64,000 nucleotides of DNA from Hyphomonadaceae bacterium UBA7672 (GTDB lineage: Bacteria > Pseudomonadota > Alphaproteobacteria > Caulobacterales > Hyphomonadaceae): assembly GCA_002483135.1 (NCBI GenBank), contig DLHI01000005.1:82130-146129 (forward strand). The letters run 5' to 3'. Below, piece by piece: positions 23,580 to 32,567 of the stretch. Numbering within the stretch: position 1 is the stretch's first letter; every line of letters begins with the position of its first letter. Below the pieces are notes generated by a model that saw nothing but the letters and a program-made list of their open reading frames with translations, searched no databases and had not been told where the DNA came from. A program made the translations under genes and the position numbers.

Positions 23580-26351
23580 TTGAGCGATACGCCTGATCAA
23601 ACTGCGCCGGACGGTGGCAATGGCGCCGGCGACATTGCGCCCATTTCCATCACCGCGGAACTGAAGAAGTCGTATCTCGACTATGCGATGAGCGTCATCG
23701 TCAGCCGTGCGCTGCCGGATGTTCGCGATGGCTTGAAGCCGGTTCACCGCCGCATCCTGTTTGCCGCCTATGAAGGCGGTTACACGCACGACAAGCCGTT
23801 CCGGAAGTCGGCCAACATCGTCGGTGATGTGATCGGCCGCTGGCATCCGCACGGCGACCAGTCGATCTATGACGCCCTCGTGCGCATGGCGCAGCCGTTC
23901 GCGATGAGTGTGCCGCTGATCGATGGACAGGGAAACTTCGGCTCGATCGACGGCGACCCGCCGGCGGCCATGCGTTACACCGAAAGCCGCATGGCGCGGG
24001 TGACGGCGAACCTGCTGGACGACATCGACAAGGACACGGTCAATTTCGAGGACAACTATGACGGCTCCCGCCAGGAGCCGACGGTGCTGCCGGCGAAGTT
24101 CCCGAACCTGCTGGTCAACGGCGCGGGCGGCATCGCGGTCGGCATGGCGACCAACATTCCGCCGCACAACCTGACCGAGATCATCGACGCGACCACTGCG
24201 CTGATCGACAATCCCGCCATTGATGACATGGCGCTGCTCGACATCGTGCCGGGGCCTGACTTCCCTACAGGCGCGCTGATCATCGGCCGGGCGGGTTCGC
24301 GCAATGGCCTGATGACGGGGCGCGGCTCTGTCATCATGCGCTCGAGGACGGATATCGAGACGACCAAGGCCGGGCGCGAGGCGATCATCGTCACCGAGGT
24401 ACCCTACCAGGTGAACAAGGCCACGATGGTCGAGAAGATCGCCGAACTGGTGCGCGAGAAGCGGATCGAGGGCATTTCGGACCTGCGCGACGAAAGCGAC
24501 CGCAACGGGATTCGCGTCGTGATCGAGATCAAGCGCGACTCCTCTGCCGACATCGTGCTCAACAACCTGTTCCGCCTGACGCCGATGCAGACATCGTTCG
24601 GCGTTAACATGCTGGCGCTTAATGGCGGCCGACCGGAACTGATGACGCTGCGTGGTATGTTGCAGGCGTTCATCCGCTTCCGCGAGGAAGTGGTGGCGCG
24701 GCGCACCAAGTTCGAGCTGAACAAGGCGCGCGACCGTGCTCACGTATTGATCGGCCTCGCGCTTGCTGTCGCCAACATCGACGAGATCATCCGGATAATC
24801 AGATATTCGGCGGACCCGGAATCGGCCCGCATCGCATTGCTCGAGAAGCCCTGGCCGGCGATGGACATGGCTCCGTTGATCGGCCTGATCGCCGACCGTC
24901 GCACGGTGTTCAACGACAAGGGCGAGATCAAGCTGTCGGACGAGCAGGCGCGCGCCATACTCGCGCTGCAGCTGTCCCGCCTGACCAATCTCGGCCGCGA
25001 TGAGATCGGCAAGGAGGCGTCGGGCCTCGCCGAGAAGATCAAGGACCTGCTCGCCATCCTGGCGTCGCGCGCCCGCGTGCTCGACATCATCAAGGGTGAA
25101 CTGACCGAAGTGCGCGAGAAGTTCGGCAAGCCGCGCCGTTCGGAGTTCATCGAGGCAGACCTCGATCTTGAAGACGAAGCCTTCATCGAGAAGGAAGACA
25201 TGGTCGTCATGGTCACCCATGGCGGCTATGTGAAGCGTACGGCGCTTTCGGCCTATCGCACCCAGAACAGGGGCGGGAAGGGGCGCGGGGGTATGGAAAC
25301 CAAGGAGCACGATTTTGTCGTCCGCCTGTTCGCAGCCGACACGCACACCGAGATCCTGTTCTTCTCCTCGACGGGCATGGCCTACAAGCAGAAGGTCTGG
25401 CGTCTGCCGCTGGGCGCGCCCAATGCGCGTGGCAAGGCGCTGATCAACATCCTGCCGCTGAAGGAAGGCGAGCGGATCACGTCCGTCATGCCGCTGCCGC
25501 AGGATGAGGAAGCGCGGGCCAAGCTCAACATCATGTTCGCAACCAAGTCGGGCGGTGTGCGGCGCAACCTGCTGACGGACTTCCTGTCGGTGAACCGCGC
25601 CGGCAAGATTGCCATGAAACTGGAAGACGAGGCCGACGCCATTGTCGACGTGCAACTGTGCGCACCAGAAGACGATGTGCTGCTGACGACGGCCCTGGGC
25701 CAGTGCATTCGTTTCTCTGTCGATGATGTGCGCGTGTTCACTGGCCGGACATCTACAGGCGTTCGCGGTATTCGGCTGGGGGCTGGCGACTCGCTGATCG
25801 CAATGAGCGTGCTTGGACAGATCGACGTGACGCCGGCAGAGGCGCGCGCCTATCTCAAGCGGGCGAATGCGATGCGGCGCGCGGAGGGCGAGGAAGCGGC
25901 CGAAGAGGTCGATAGCGACGAAGGCGATGAAGCCGCGCCAGCCGTCGACGCCGAAGGTAATGGCGAAGTGGAGCTGAGCGACGAGCGTTTCGCGCAACTG
26001 CAGAAGGCCGAACAGTTCATCCTTACGCTGACGGAAGAAGGTATGGGCAAGCGTGCGACCGCGTTCGACTATCGTCGCACCGGGCGGGGTGGAAAGGGTC
26101 TCATCGCGCACCGCCTGCCTAAGGACGGAAAGCTGGTTGCTTCCTTCCCCGTAGGCGAAGCGGACGAAATCATGGTGGTGACAGATGCGGGGCAGTTGAT
26201 ACGCTGCGCCGTAGATCAGATCCGCATTGCGGGTCGGGCGACGCAGGGTGTTCGCGTGCTGAGGGTGGCGGCAGGCGAGCGGGTCGTTTCCGTTGAGAGG
26301 CTGGAGGACCAGAGCGGTGACGAGACGGCCGGAAAGACGGGCGGCGGGTGA
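23580..26351 (+). CDS. gyrA: DNA gyrase subunit A
   Basis: This 923-residue type IIA topoisomerase subunit introduces negative supercoils with GyrB. It has the breakage-reunion domain with catalytic Tyr133 (AAMRYTESR) and a C-terminal beta-pinwheel with the GyrA box QNRGGKG, which separates it from ParC. At the position equal to E. coli Ser83 it has Gln94 (HPHGDQSIYD); the Asp87 equivalent is kept (Asp98). An acidic Glu/Asp/Ala-rich insertion sits in the pinwheel (about residues 768-800). The only start fitting the family N-terminus is TTG 23580; no ATG is near. coaD follows. Confidence 0.96.
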   Translation: MSDTPDQTAPDGGNGAGDIAPISITAELKKSYLDYAMSVIVSRALPDVRDGLKPVHRRILFAAYEGGYTHDKPFRKSANIVGDVIGRWHPHGDQSIYDALVRMAQPFAMSVPLIDGQGNFGSIDGDPPAAMRYTESRMARVTANLLDDIDKDTVNFEDNYDGSRQEPTVLPAKFPNLLVNGAGGIAVGMATNIPPHNLTEIIDATTALIDNPAIDDMALLDIVPGPDFPTGALIIGRAGSRNGLMTGRGSVIMRSRTDIETTKAGREAIIVTEVPYQVNKATMVEKIAELVREKRIEGISDLRDESDRNGIRVVIEIKRDSSADIVLNNLFRLTPMQTSFGVNMLALNGGRPELMTLRGMLQAFIRFREEVVARRTKFELNKARDRAHVLIGLALAVANIDEIIRIIRYSADPESARIALLEKPWPAMDMAPLIGLIADRRTVFNDKGEIKLSDEQARAILALQLSRLTNLGRDEIGKEASGLAEKIKDLLAILASRARVLDIIKGELTEVREKFGKPRRSEFIEADLDLEDEAFIEKEDMVVMVTHGGYVKRTALSAYRTQNRGGKGRGGMETKEHDFVVRLFAADTHTEILFFSSTGMAYKQKVWRLPLGAPNARGKALINILPLKEGERITSVMPLPQDEEARAKLNIMFATKSGGVRRNLLTDFLSVNRAGKIAMKLEDEADAIVDVQLCAPEDDVLLTTALGQCIRFSVDDVRVFTGRTSTGVRGIRLGAGDSLIAMSVLGQIDVTPAEARAYLKRANAMRRAEGEEAAEEVDSDEGDEAAPAVDAEGNGEVELSDERFAQLQKAEQFILTLTEEGMGKRATAFDYRRTGRGGKGLIAHRLPKDGKLVASFPVGEADEIMVVTDAGQLIRCAVDQIRIAGRATQGVRVLRVAAGERVVSVERLEDQSGDETAGKTGGG

Positions 26352-26361
26352 ACCGCGTCCA

Positions 26362-26901
26362 GTGCGCGGGGCGGCTGCAGGACGGGCTGCCACTGTCGGC
26401 CGGGCGATAAAGCGTATCGGGCTTTATCCCGGCACGTTCGATCCCATCACAAATGGTCACCTCGACATTATCGGCCGGGCCGTGAAGCTGGTCGACAAGT
26501 TGATTATTGGCGTCGCGATCAATGAGGGGAAAGGCCCGCTTTTCTCGCTTGAAGAGCGAACGCAGATGGTTCTGGCCGAGGCGCGCAAGCTGGCCGGCTC
26601 GACCGAGATCGAGGCGCGGCCATTCGACACCCTGCTGATGCATTTTGCTGAGGAATGCGGGGCGCAGATGATCATACGCGGTCTGCGGGCCGTGTCGGAT
26701 TTCGAGTACGAGTTCCAGATGGTCGCCATGAACCAGCGGATGAACAACGAAATCGAGACCGTGTTCCTGATGGCGGATCCACATCACCAGGCCGTGTCGT
26801 CCCGACTGGTAAAAGAGATTGCGCGTCTGGGCGGCCAGTCCCAGCTTTTCGTGCCGGCAGCCGTGCACGAAAAGCTGATGGCAAAGTACAAGCGCAAGTA
26901 G
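26362..26901 (+). CDS. coaD: Phosphopantetheine adenylyltransferase
   Basis: This nucleotidyltransferase makes dephospho-CoA from 4'-phosphopantetheine and ATP, the fourth step of CoA synthesis. Signatures are RIGLYPGTFDPITNGHLDII with the TxGH motif, KGPLFSLEERTQMV, IIRGLRAVSDFEYEFQMA-type and SSRLVKEIA. The usual N-terminus (xKRIGLYPG) falls on an ATA codon at 26407. The nearest standard start is GTG 26362, which adds 15 residues and gives 179 in all. I used the GTG; an AUA start is the alternative. It begins 10 bp after gyrA ends. Confidence 0.93.
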   Translation: MRGAAAGRAATVGRAIKRIGLYPGTFDPITNGHLDIIGRAVKLVDKLIIGVAINEGKGPLFSLEERTQMVLAEARKLAGSTEIEARPFDTLLMHFAEECGAQMIIRGLRAVSDFEYEFQMVAMNQRMNNEIETVFLMADPHHQAVSSRLVKEIARLGGQSQLFVPAAVHEKLMAKYKRK

Positions 26902-26937
26902 CGCGGAGCTCCGCAGACAACAGGACGAGCGATAGAC

Positions 26938-27813
26938 GTGACCACGCTGGCCAGCGCAATCCGCAAGCATGCGCCACGTCGCGTGGTTCGCTTCCTGCGC
27001 GGCGCGAAAGGGTTTGGCCGGCGCGTTGCATGCGATGTCGCCGACCTGCGGGAAAAGTTGTCCGGCCGGGCGCAGCCGCTGACGCCGCCACGAAGGATGT
27101 GGGAACTGGTCGGTGGCGGGGATGCAGATTTCCACTCGCTAGGCCAGAGCCAGGTGAAGCTGCTGAAGGCGCACGGGTTGCAGCCGTATCACCAGGTGCT
27201 GGACGTGGGTTCGGGCATCGGGCGTTTGGCGTCGCCGCTGACGCAGTACCTGAAAGCGCCCGGCGGATTCGATGGTGTCGAGATCATCCCCGAGGCCGTG
27301 AGTTGGTGCCAGCGCGTGATCACGTCTGCCTGTCCGACGTTCCGCTTCCATAGGGCGGATGTGCGAAACGACCGCTACAATCCCGCCGGGCGGACGCCCG
27401 CCAGCAGCTATGTCTTTCCGTTTGCGGACGAAACGTTCGATTTTGTGTTCCTGGGATCTGTGTTCACTCACATGTATGCGCCCGACATGCGGAACTATTT
27501 TTCCGAGATCGTGCGAGTGATGAAGCCCGGCGGGACGTGTGTGATAAGCTACTACCTACTGGACGTGGCGAGGCGCCAGCAGCCGGCGGCGCCCGGATCG
27601 GCGCTGCGGTTCGACACAGCGCTGGACGGCTGCTGGTGCGCTTTTCCGGACTTGCCGGAAGCGGCGATCGCATTCGAGCGGCGTATCGTCGAACAGCTGT
27701 ACGAAGCGTCCGGGATGCGAATCTTGGAGCTGATCCGGGGGAACTGGGACAGTTCCGGCCGGCAGGACCAGGACATAGTGATTGCCGTGAAACAAAGCCT
27801 GACCGGCAGTTGA
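26938..27813 (+). CDS. Class I SAM-dependent methyltransferase
   Basis: This 291-residue soluble protein has a Rossmann-type methyltransferase core: motif I VLDVGSGIGR (near residue 83), FDGVEIIPEAVSWCQ, the acidic motif FDFVFLGSVFTHMY, and the post-I strand MKPGGTCVISYYLL. The basic N-terminus (RKHAPRRVVRFLRG) and the substrate region give no clue to the target. It starts at GTG 26938, 36 bp after coaD. Function is limited to an unknown methyl transfer. Confidence 0.85.
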   Translation: MTTLASAIRKHAPRRVVRFLRGAKGFGRRVACDVADLREKLSGRAQPLTPPRRMWELVGGGDADFHSLGQSQVKLLKAHGLQPYHQVLDVGSGIGRLASPLTQYLKAPGGFDGVEIIPEAVSWCQRVITSACPTFRFHRADVRNDRYNPAGRTPASSYVFPFADETFDFVFLGSVFTHMYAPDMRNYFSEIVRVMKPGGTCVISYYLLDVARRQQPAAPGSALRFDTALDGCWCAFPDLPEAAIAFERRIVEQLYEASGMRILELIRGNWDSSGRQDQDIVIAVKQSLTGS

Positions 27814-27905
27814 CAGGGCCGCTGGGGAAAGTGATTGCACCAACCGCAGGATCGGTCGATCAATGCCCTGGATCCCACGGTGGGGATGGCAGCAAGGCAG
27901 GCACT

Positions 27906-28799
27906 ATGCTTCGTAGGTTGGTGATGGCAACGACGGCCCTTGTGCTGTCGGCAGCGGCGCTATCGGGGCCAGCGCAAGCGGGGCCGGCGGACGACCCCGC
28001 CAACTGGCGTAAAGTCGACGCCGAAAATCTCCTGCAGTTCACGGTGAACGGCAAGGAGATCCTGATCGAGCTGCGCCCGGATATCGCGCCGGTGCATGTG
28101 GCGCAGGTGCGCAAGATCGTGCGTGATGGGAACTACGACAAGACGCCGTTCCATCGCGTGATCGACAAGTTCATGGCGCAGGGTGGCGACGTCTATTCCG
28201 TGTATCAGGTTTATCCGCGCTATCCGAACATGCCGGGCGAGTTCAACTGGCAGCGCGATCCGTCCGTGCAGAAGGTGCAGTGGTTCGGGTTGACGCCGCA
28301 GGGCGACAAGATCGGCTATCTGGACGGCTTCATTGTCCAGGGCCAGCCGGATGAAGTCGCGATGATTTCCGATCCGCCTGTCGCGAGGACCTGGGCCATC
28401 CATTGCCAGGGCATTGCCTCGATGGCGCGTTCGCGTTCGCCGGACAGCGCCTCGACCGAGTTCTACCTGATGCGCGCGCCGCGCGTGGGTCCCGACTCTC
28501 CACTCGACAAGAACTACACCGTGTGGGGCCGCGCGCTGACCGGGTTGGATACGATCCTCGGCATCAAGCTGGGTCCGCCTGAAAATGATGGCCGGTTCGT
28601 GAACAACAATCAGGCCGACAAGCTGACCAAGGCGATGATCGCCGCCGACATTCCTGAGGCCAAGCGTCCTACCGTCTATGTAAGGCGGACGGACGGGCCC
28701 GAGTTTGCCGCAACGCTCGCCGCCATTGCGATCAACGATCCGATCCAAGCGTGCGCGCTCCCTCCCGTAGACGTCATTGTAGAAAGGCCGACCCCATGA
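27906..28799 (+). CDS. Periplasmic cyclophilin-type peptidylprolyl isomerase
   Basis: This 297-residue protein has a signal peptide (MLRRLVMATTALVLSAAALSGPAQA) and a cyclophilin domain: TPFHRVIDKFMAQGGD, then GIASMARSRSPDSASTEFYLM, then YTVWGRALTGLD. Between the first two motifs it carries an insertion of about 70 residues (YQVYPRYPNMPGEFNWQRD and following) not found in small cyclophilins. The active-site Arg in FHRVI is present. It would assist folding of exported proteins. Its stop overlaps the start of a cytoplasmic paralogue (ATGA). Confidence 0.92.
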   Translation: MLRRLVMATTALVLSAAALSGPAQAGPADDPANWRKVDAENLLQFTVNGKEILIELRPDIAPVHVAQVRKIVRDGNYDKTPFHRVIDKFMAQGGDVYSVYQVYPRYPNMPGEFNWQRDPSVQKVQWFGLTPQGDKIGYLDGFIVQGQPDEVAMISDPPVARTWAIHCQGIASMARSRSPDSASTEFYLMRAPRVGPDSPLDKNYTVWGRALTGLDTILGIKLGPPENDGRFVNNNQADKLTKAMIAADIPEAKRPTVYVRRTDGPEFAATLAAIAINDPIQACALPPVDVIVERPTP

Positions 28800-29263
28800 G
28801 CTCCGACAAAGAGAACACTCTCATCCTCAATCTCGACACGGGGGCGGTGACGATTGAGCTACTGGCGGACAAGGCGCCGGGCCATGTCGAGCGTATCAAG
28901 GAACTGGCGCGGGAAGGGTTCTATGATGGCGTGGTGTTCCACCGCGTGATCGATGGGTTCATGGCGCAGGGCGGCGATCCGACTGGCACGGGCATGGGCG
29001 GCTCCAAGAAGTCGAACCTGCGTGCGGAGTTCAACGATGTGAGCCACCAGCGCGGCATTTGCTCCATGGCGCGCTCGAACGATCCGAACTCGGCCAACAG
29101 CCAGTTCTTCATCTGCCTTGATGACGCGTCCTTCCTCGATCGCAAGTACACCGCGTGGGGCAAGGTCATCAGCGGTATGGACGCAGTCGACGCCCTGCCG
29201 AAAGGCGAGCCGCCGAAGAAGCCGGGCAAGATTATCTCTGCGAAGGTCGCAGCCGACGTCTGA
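28796..29263 (+). CDS. Cytoplasmic cyclophilin-type peptidylprolyl isomerase
   Basis: This compact 155-residue cyclophilin has no signal sequence: GVVFHRVIDGFMAQGGDPTGTGMGGS, FNDVSHQRGICSMARSNDPNSANSQFFICL and YTAWGKVISGMD. All usual active-site positions (Arg in FHRVI, Gln-Phe-Phe in SQFFI) are visible. It overlaps the periplasmic paralogue by four bases, so one mRNA yields a secreted and a cytoplasmic isomerase. Confidence 0.95.
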   Translation: MSSDKENTLILNLDTGAVTIELLADKAPGHVERIKELAREGFYDGVVFHRVIDGFMAQGGDPTGTGMGGSKKSNLRAEFNDVSHQRGICSMARSNDPNSANSQFFICLDDASFLDRKYTAWGKVISGMDAVDALPKGEPPKKPGKIISAKVAADV

Positions 29264-29344
29264 AAGTCGCGGGCGGCTCAACTGGCCCAACCGGTGTTTG
29301 TGCGGTAACGCAGAGCCGAGTTGCGATTCTGCTGCAGGTCGCCG

Positions 29345-30025
29345 ATGACCAGACGCCCCATCGAAAAACCTGTCGTGATCCGGCCAAAGTCCGGGTTGCT
29401 GACGGCATTGCGAAACTGGTTCTTCGCGGGACTGGTGGTGGCGGCGCCGATTGGCATCACGTTCTGGCTGGTGTGGAGCTTTGTCGTCTTCGTTGATGGC
29501 GCTGTGACGCCATGGCTGCCGACCGCGTGGGATCCCGAGAACTGGCTTGGTTTCCCACTGCCAGGCCTGGGCATCATTATCGTCGTGGTGGGTCTGACCC
29601 TGCTGGGCGCCATCGTCGCGAACCTGTTCGGCCGGACGATGGTGCGGGTCGGGGAGTTGATTCTCGCGCGCGTGCCGCTGGTGCGGTCGATCTATTCCGT
29701 GATCAAGCAGGTGGTCGAGACGCTGGCCTCGAATGATTCATCCTCGTTCAAGCAGGCTGTGCTGGTGGAGTATCCTGGCAAGGGACTGTGGGTGATCGGT
29801 TTTGTGACCAGCAGCAACCCAGATCCGGAAATTGCGCGGGGCCTGCCTGACGTGATTGGCGTGCTGGTGCCAAGTTCACCCAACCCGGCGATGGGGCAGC
29901 TGGTGTTCGTTACGCCTGAGCGCATTCGGCCGTTGGAGATGTCGGTCGAGAAGGCTGCCAAGCTTGTGATCTCGTTCGGCATACGGAGCGCGGACCAGAT
30001 CGAGGCGGGCATGAGCGGCAAGTAG
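29345..30025 (+). CDS. DUF502 family membrane protein
   Basis: This 226-residue protein has two N-terminal transmembrane helices (about residues 25-48 and 70-97), then a soluble domain with the DUF502 pattern: RVPLVRSIYSVIKQVVETLAS, FKQAVLVEYPGKGLWVIGFVT and GVLVPSSPNPAMGQLVFV. The family function is unknown. ATG 29345 matches the family start. It ends 2 bp before the end of convergent recG. Confidence 0.9.
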   Translation: MTRRPIEKPVVIRPKSGLLTALRNWFFAGLVVAAPIGITFWLVWSFVVFVDGAVTPWLPTAWDPENWLGFPLPGLGIIIVVVGLTLLGAIVANLFGRTMVRVGELILARVPLVRSIYSVIKQVVETLASNDSSSFKQAVLVEYPGKGLWVIGFVTSSNPDPEIARGLPDVIGVLVPSSPNPAMGQLVFVTPERIRPLEMSVEKAAKLVISFGIRSADQIEAGMSGK

Positions 30026-30027
30026 TG

Positions 30028-32109
30028 TTAGCTATCTTCTGGCTCGCTGATCTGGGTGGCGATGCGGGGTGCGAACAAGTCGCGCGCGAGCAGTACGGCC
30101 TTGCCACGCGGACCGGCGAGCGTTGGATCTCCCGTCAGAACTGATTTGGCATCCGTGCGAGCGATCTCGATCAGGTTCGAGTCCTGCGTGAGATCAAGCA
30201 CGCGGAAGGTAGGCAGTCCCGACTGGCGCAGGCCAAGCACGTCGCCAGGGCCACGCAGGCGATAGTCGGCTTCAGCAATCTCGAAACCGTCGGTGGTCTT
30301 GCGTAGCGTATCGAGGCGTTCCTTGGCGCCTTCGGTAAGCGGGGCCTGGTAAACCAGGAGGCAGCTTGAGGCCTTCTCGCCGCGGCCGACGCGTCCACGC
30401 AGCTGATGAAGCTGCGCCAGGCCAAAGCGTTCGGCATGCTCGATCACAATGATGGTGGCTTCGGGAACGTCGACGCCGACTTCGATAACGGTGGTGGCGA
30501 CAAGCACGCGTGCGTCGCCATTGCGCAGTTTTTCCAGCGCGGTGTCGCGATCCGGACCGGGCATGCGACCGTGGACCAGTTCGACCGGCGCTTTCACGAA
30601 GCCGGCGAGAATATCGCGGCGAGCAATCGCGGAGGCGTCGCCGGCGTCTTCGGAATCGACTGCCGGACAGATCCAGAAGGCGCGCTCCCCGCGATCGACA
30701 GCGCGCGAAACGGCGTTGATGACTTCGTCGATGCGCGTGTCGGGAACGGCAGCGGTGACGACTTCCTGGCGGTTGGCGGGCTTTTCGCGAATGACGGAGA
30801 TATCGAGGTCGCCATGGACGGCCAGCGCCATGGTGCGCGGAATGGGCGTGGCGCTCATCACCAGCATGTGGGGGCTTGCGCCTTTCGATGTCAGGCGCAG
30901 GCGGTCCGCGACGCCGAAGCGGTGTTGCTCGTCGATCACCACGAGGGCGAGGTCGGGTAGATCAACGTCGGACTGGTAGAGCGCCTGCGTACCGGAGATG
31001 ACCTGGACTTTGCCTGATCGGATATCGGCCAGGATCGCCTCGCGGCCGGCGCCCTTGTCGCGGCCGGTCAGTGCGACAGTGCGGATACCAGCCGGGGCGA
31101 GGAAACGGCCGATGGCGTCCGCCTGCTGGCGCGCGAGCACTTCGGTTGGCGACATCAGGGCGGTGATGCCGCCTGTGGCGGCGGCCTGCGCGGCGGCGAG
31201 GGCGGCGACCAGCGTTTTGCCCGAACCGACATCGCCCTGGATCATCCGGCGCATCGGGGCGGGACGGCCCATGTCGATGGCCACATCCTTGTAGGCGTCC
31301 ATCTGGCCACGCGTCGGCGTGAAGGGCAGCGCCTCGACGATTGTCTTCTCCACGCCGACAGCACGGGGGATGGGCCACGCGCGGCGGCGTTCGCGGGCGA
31401 GGCGGGCCTGACCCATGGCGAGTTCGCGCGCGAGGGCTTCGTCGTAGGCCAGGCGCTGGCGCGCCACTTCGAAGCCGTCGGGGTCGTAAACCTTGGGTTG
31501 GTGGAGTCGCAGCAGGGCCTGCTTGAAGGCGGGCCAGCGGTTCCTGGCGAGAAGATGGGGATCAATCCACTCGTCGAGTTCGGGAACACCGTCGAGAGCA
31601 GCGGCCATGAACTTGCGCAGCTGCTTAGCCGTGATGTTGGCCGTCATCGGATAGACTGGTTCGACCTCGGGGAGCTCGTCGTCCTTGTCCGGCGTGACGA
31701 CGTGGTCGGGGTGAACAATCTGGCGACCTCCCTGATAGTCGCCGATCTTGCCGGACGCGATAATCGTCTCTCCGATCTTGAAGGTCTTTTCCAGCCACTG
31801 ACGGTTTGCGTGGAAGTAGGAGAGCGTGATGAAGCCCGTGTCGTCGCGCAGGCGGACCTTGGCCGGAAACTTCGCGCGGGCGTGTTCCAGCTTATCGACG
31901 ACGCCAGTGATGGTGGCGATCTCGCCGACCTGGACGGAGTCGAAGGTGGCGCGGTTACGGCGGTCGATCCAGCTTGTGGGCAGGTGGAAGAGGAGGTCGA
32001 GGATCGTCTCGCCGTCGATCAGCCGGGCGAGGAGGGGACGTACTTTCGGGCCGACGCCGGGCAGGCTGCCTATGTCGGCGTAGAAGGGATAGAGGACCGG
32101 ATCGCGCAT
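30028..32109 (-). CDS. recG: ATP-dependent DNA helicase RecG
   Basis: This 693-residue superfamily 2 helicase remodels stalled forks and Holliday junctions. It has an N-terminal wedge/OB domain (about 55-160), Walker A GDVGSGKTLVA, the DEAH-like box DEQH (VVIDEQHRFG), SATPIPRT, and the C-terminal helicase part with TTVIEVGVDVPEA, QLRGRVGRG and RLRGPGDVLG. The start MRDPVLYPFYADIGSLPGVG and the length fit the family. The next genes, sdhE and mfd, diverge from it, as is common in alphaproteobacteria. Confidence 0.97.
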   Translation of the reverse strand: MRDPVLYPFYADIGSLPGVGPKVRPLLARLIDGETILDLLFHLPTSWIDRRNRATFDSVQVGEIATITGVVDKLEHARAKFPAKVRLRDDTGFITLSYFHANRQWLEKTFKIGETIIASGKIGDYQGGRQIVHPDHVVTPDKDDELPEVEPVYPMTANITAKQLRKFMAAALDGVPELDEWIDPHLLARNRWPAFKQALLRLHQPKVYDPDGFEVARQRLAYDEALARELAMGQARLARERRRAWPIPRAVGVEKTIVEALPFTPTRGQMDAYKDVAIDMGRPAPMRRMIQGDVGSGKTLVAALAAAQAAATGGITALMSPTEVLARQQADAIGRFLAPAGIRTVALTGRDKGAGREAILADIRSGKVQVISGTQALYQSDVDLPDLALVVIDEQHRFGVADRLRLTSKGASPHMLVMSATPIPRTMALAVHGDLDISVIREKPANRQEVVTAAVPDTRIDEVINAVSRAVDRGERAFWICPAVDSEDAGDASAIARRDILAGFVKAPVELVHGRMPGPDRDTALEKLRNGDARVLVATTVIEVGVDVPEATIIVIEHAERFGLAQLHQLRGRVGRGEKASSCLLVYQAPLTEGAKERLDTLRKTTDGFEIAEADYRLRGPGDVLGLRQSGLPTFRVLDLTQDSNLIEIARTDAKSVLTGDPTLAGPRGKAVLLARDLFAPRIATQISEPEDS

Positions 32110-32196
32110 GCAGTTTCGATGTTAACCGGTTTGCTGGAAGCGCAATAGACATGGCGGACACTGGCGCGACCCATGGCTGGGAGGTAGACCCCCCGC
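32110..32196. promoter_or_regulatory. Divergent recG/sdhE promoter region
   Basis: This 87-bp gap between divergent starts holds AACCGGTT (32122-32129), a perfect 8-bp palindrome within TTAACCGGTT. TTAACC is also a half-site of the CtrA cell-cycle regulator in Caulobacterales, but only one half is seen, so CtrA control is speculative. GGGAGG precedes sdhE by about 12 bases. Confidence 0.25.
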
Positions 32197-32463
32197 ATGA
32201 GCGATATTGAGACGCGACGGCGAAAGCTGAAGTTCAGGTCGGACCGGCGTGGATTCCGAGAGCTGGACCTTTATATGCAGCAGTTCACAGATGCGCACCT
32301 GCAGAGGTTCGACGCGCGCCAGCTGGATGAATTCGAGCGGGTTCTCGATATCCCGGACCAGTTCGTTTTCGACTGGATCATGGGACGTGGCGAACCGGCG
32401 CCGGAACAGAAGTCGGAAGTTCTCGACCTGCTGCTTTCATTCCGGTATGCCGCGCCTAGATAG
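32197..32463 (+). CDS. sdhE: FAD assembly factor SdhE (succinate dehydrogenase assembly factor 2)
   Basis: This 88-residue helical protein contains the signature RRGFRELD near residue 16 (the RGxxE motif), then FERVLDIPDQFVFDWIMGRGEPAP. The family promotes covalent attachment of FAD to the succinate dehydrogenase flavoprotein. It lies between recG and mfd, a conserved location in alphaproteobacteria. Confidence 0.92.
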   Translation: MSDIETRRRKLKFRSDRRGFRELDLYMQQFTDAHLQRFDARQLDEFERVLDIPDQFVFDWIMGRGEPAPEQKSEVLDLLLSFRYAAPR

Positions 32464-32567
32464 ATGAGGGGCCGCCCTGGGGCGACCCGAACGTCGTTGA
32501 TCGATCGTGCGAACCTGACGCTCAGCGAGGCGTCCGGGCCTTCGAGCTATTTGTGCGTGAGTGACTG

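Noticed and set aside
23469..26393. 974-codon minus-strand open frame opposite gyrA
   Set aside because: It covers the gyrA coding sequence exactly out of frame, is rich in His, Arg and Gln, and has no recognisable domain. It is a codon-bias shadow.
32110..32196. CtrA binding site in the recG/sdhE gap
   Set aside because: Only a single TTAACC half-site is present, without the second half at the right spacing.
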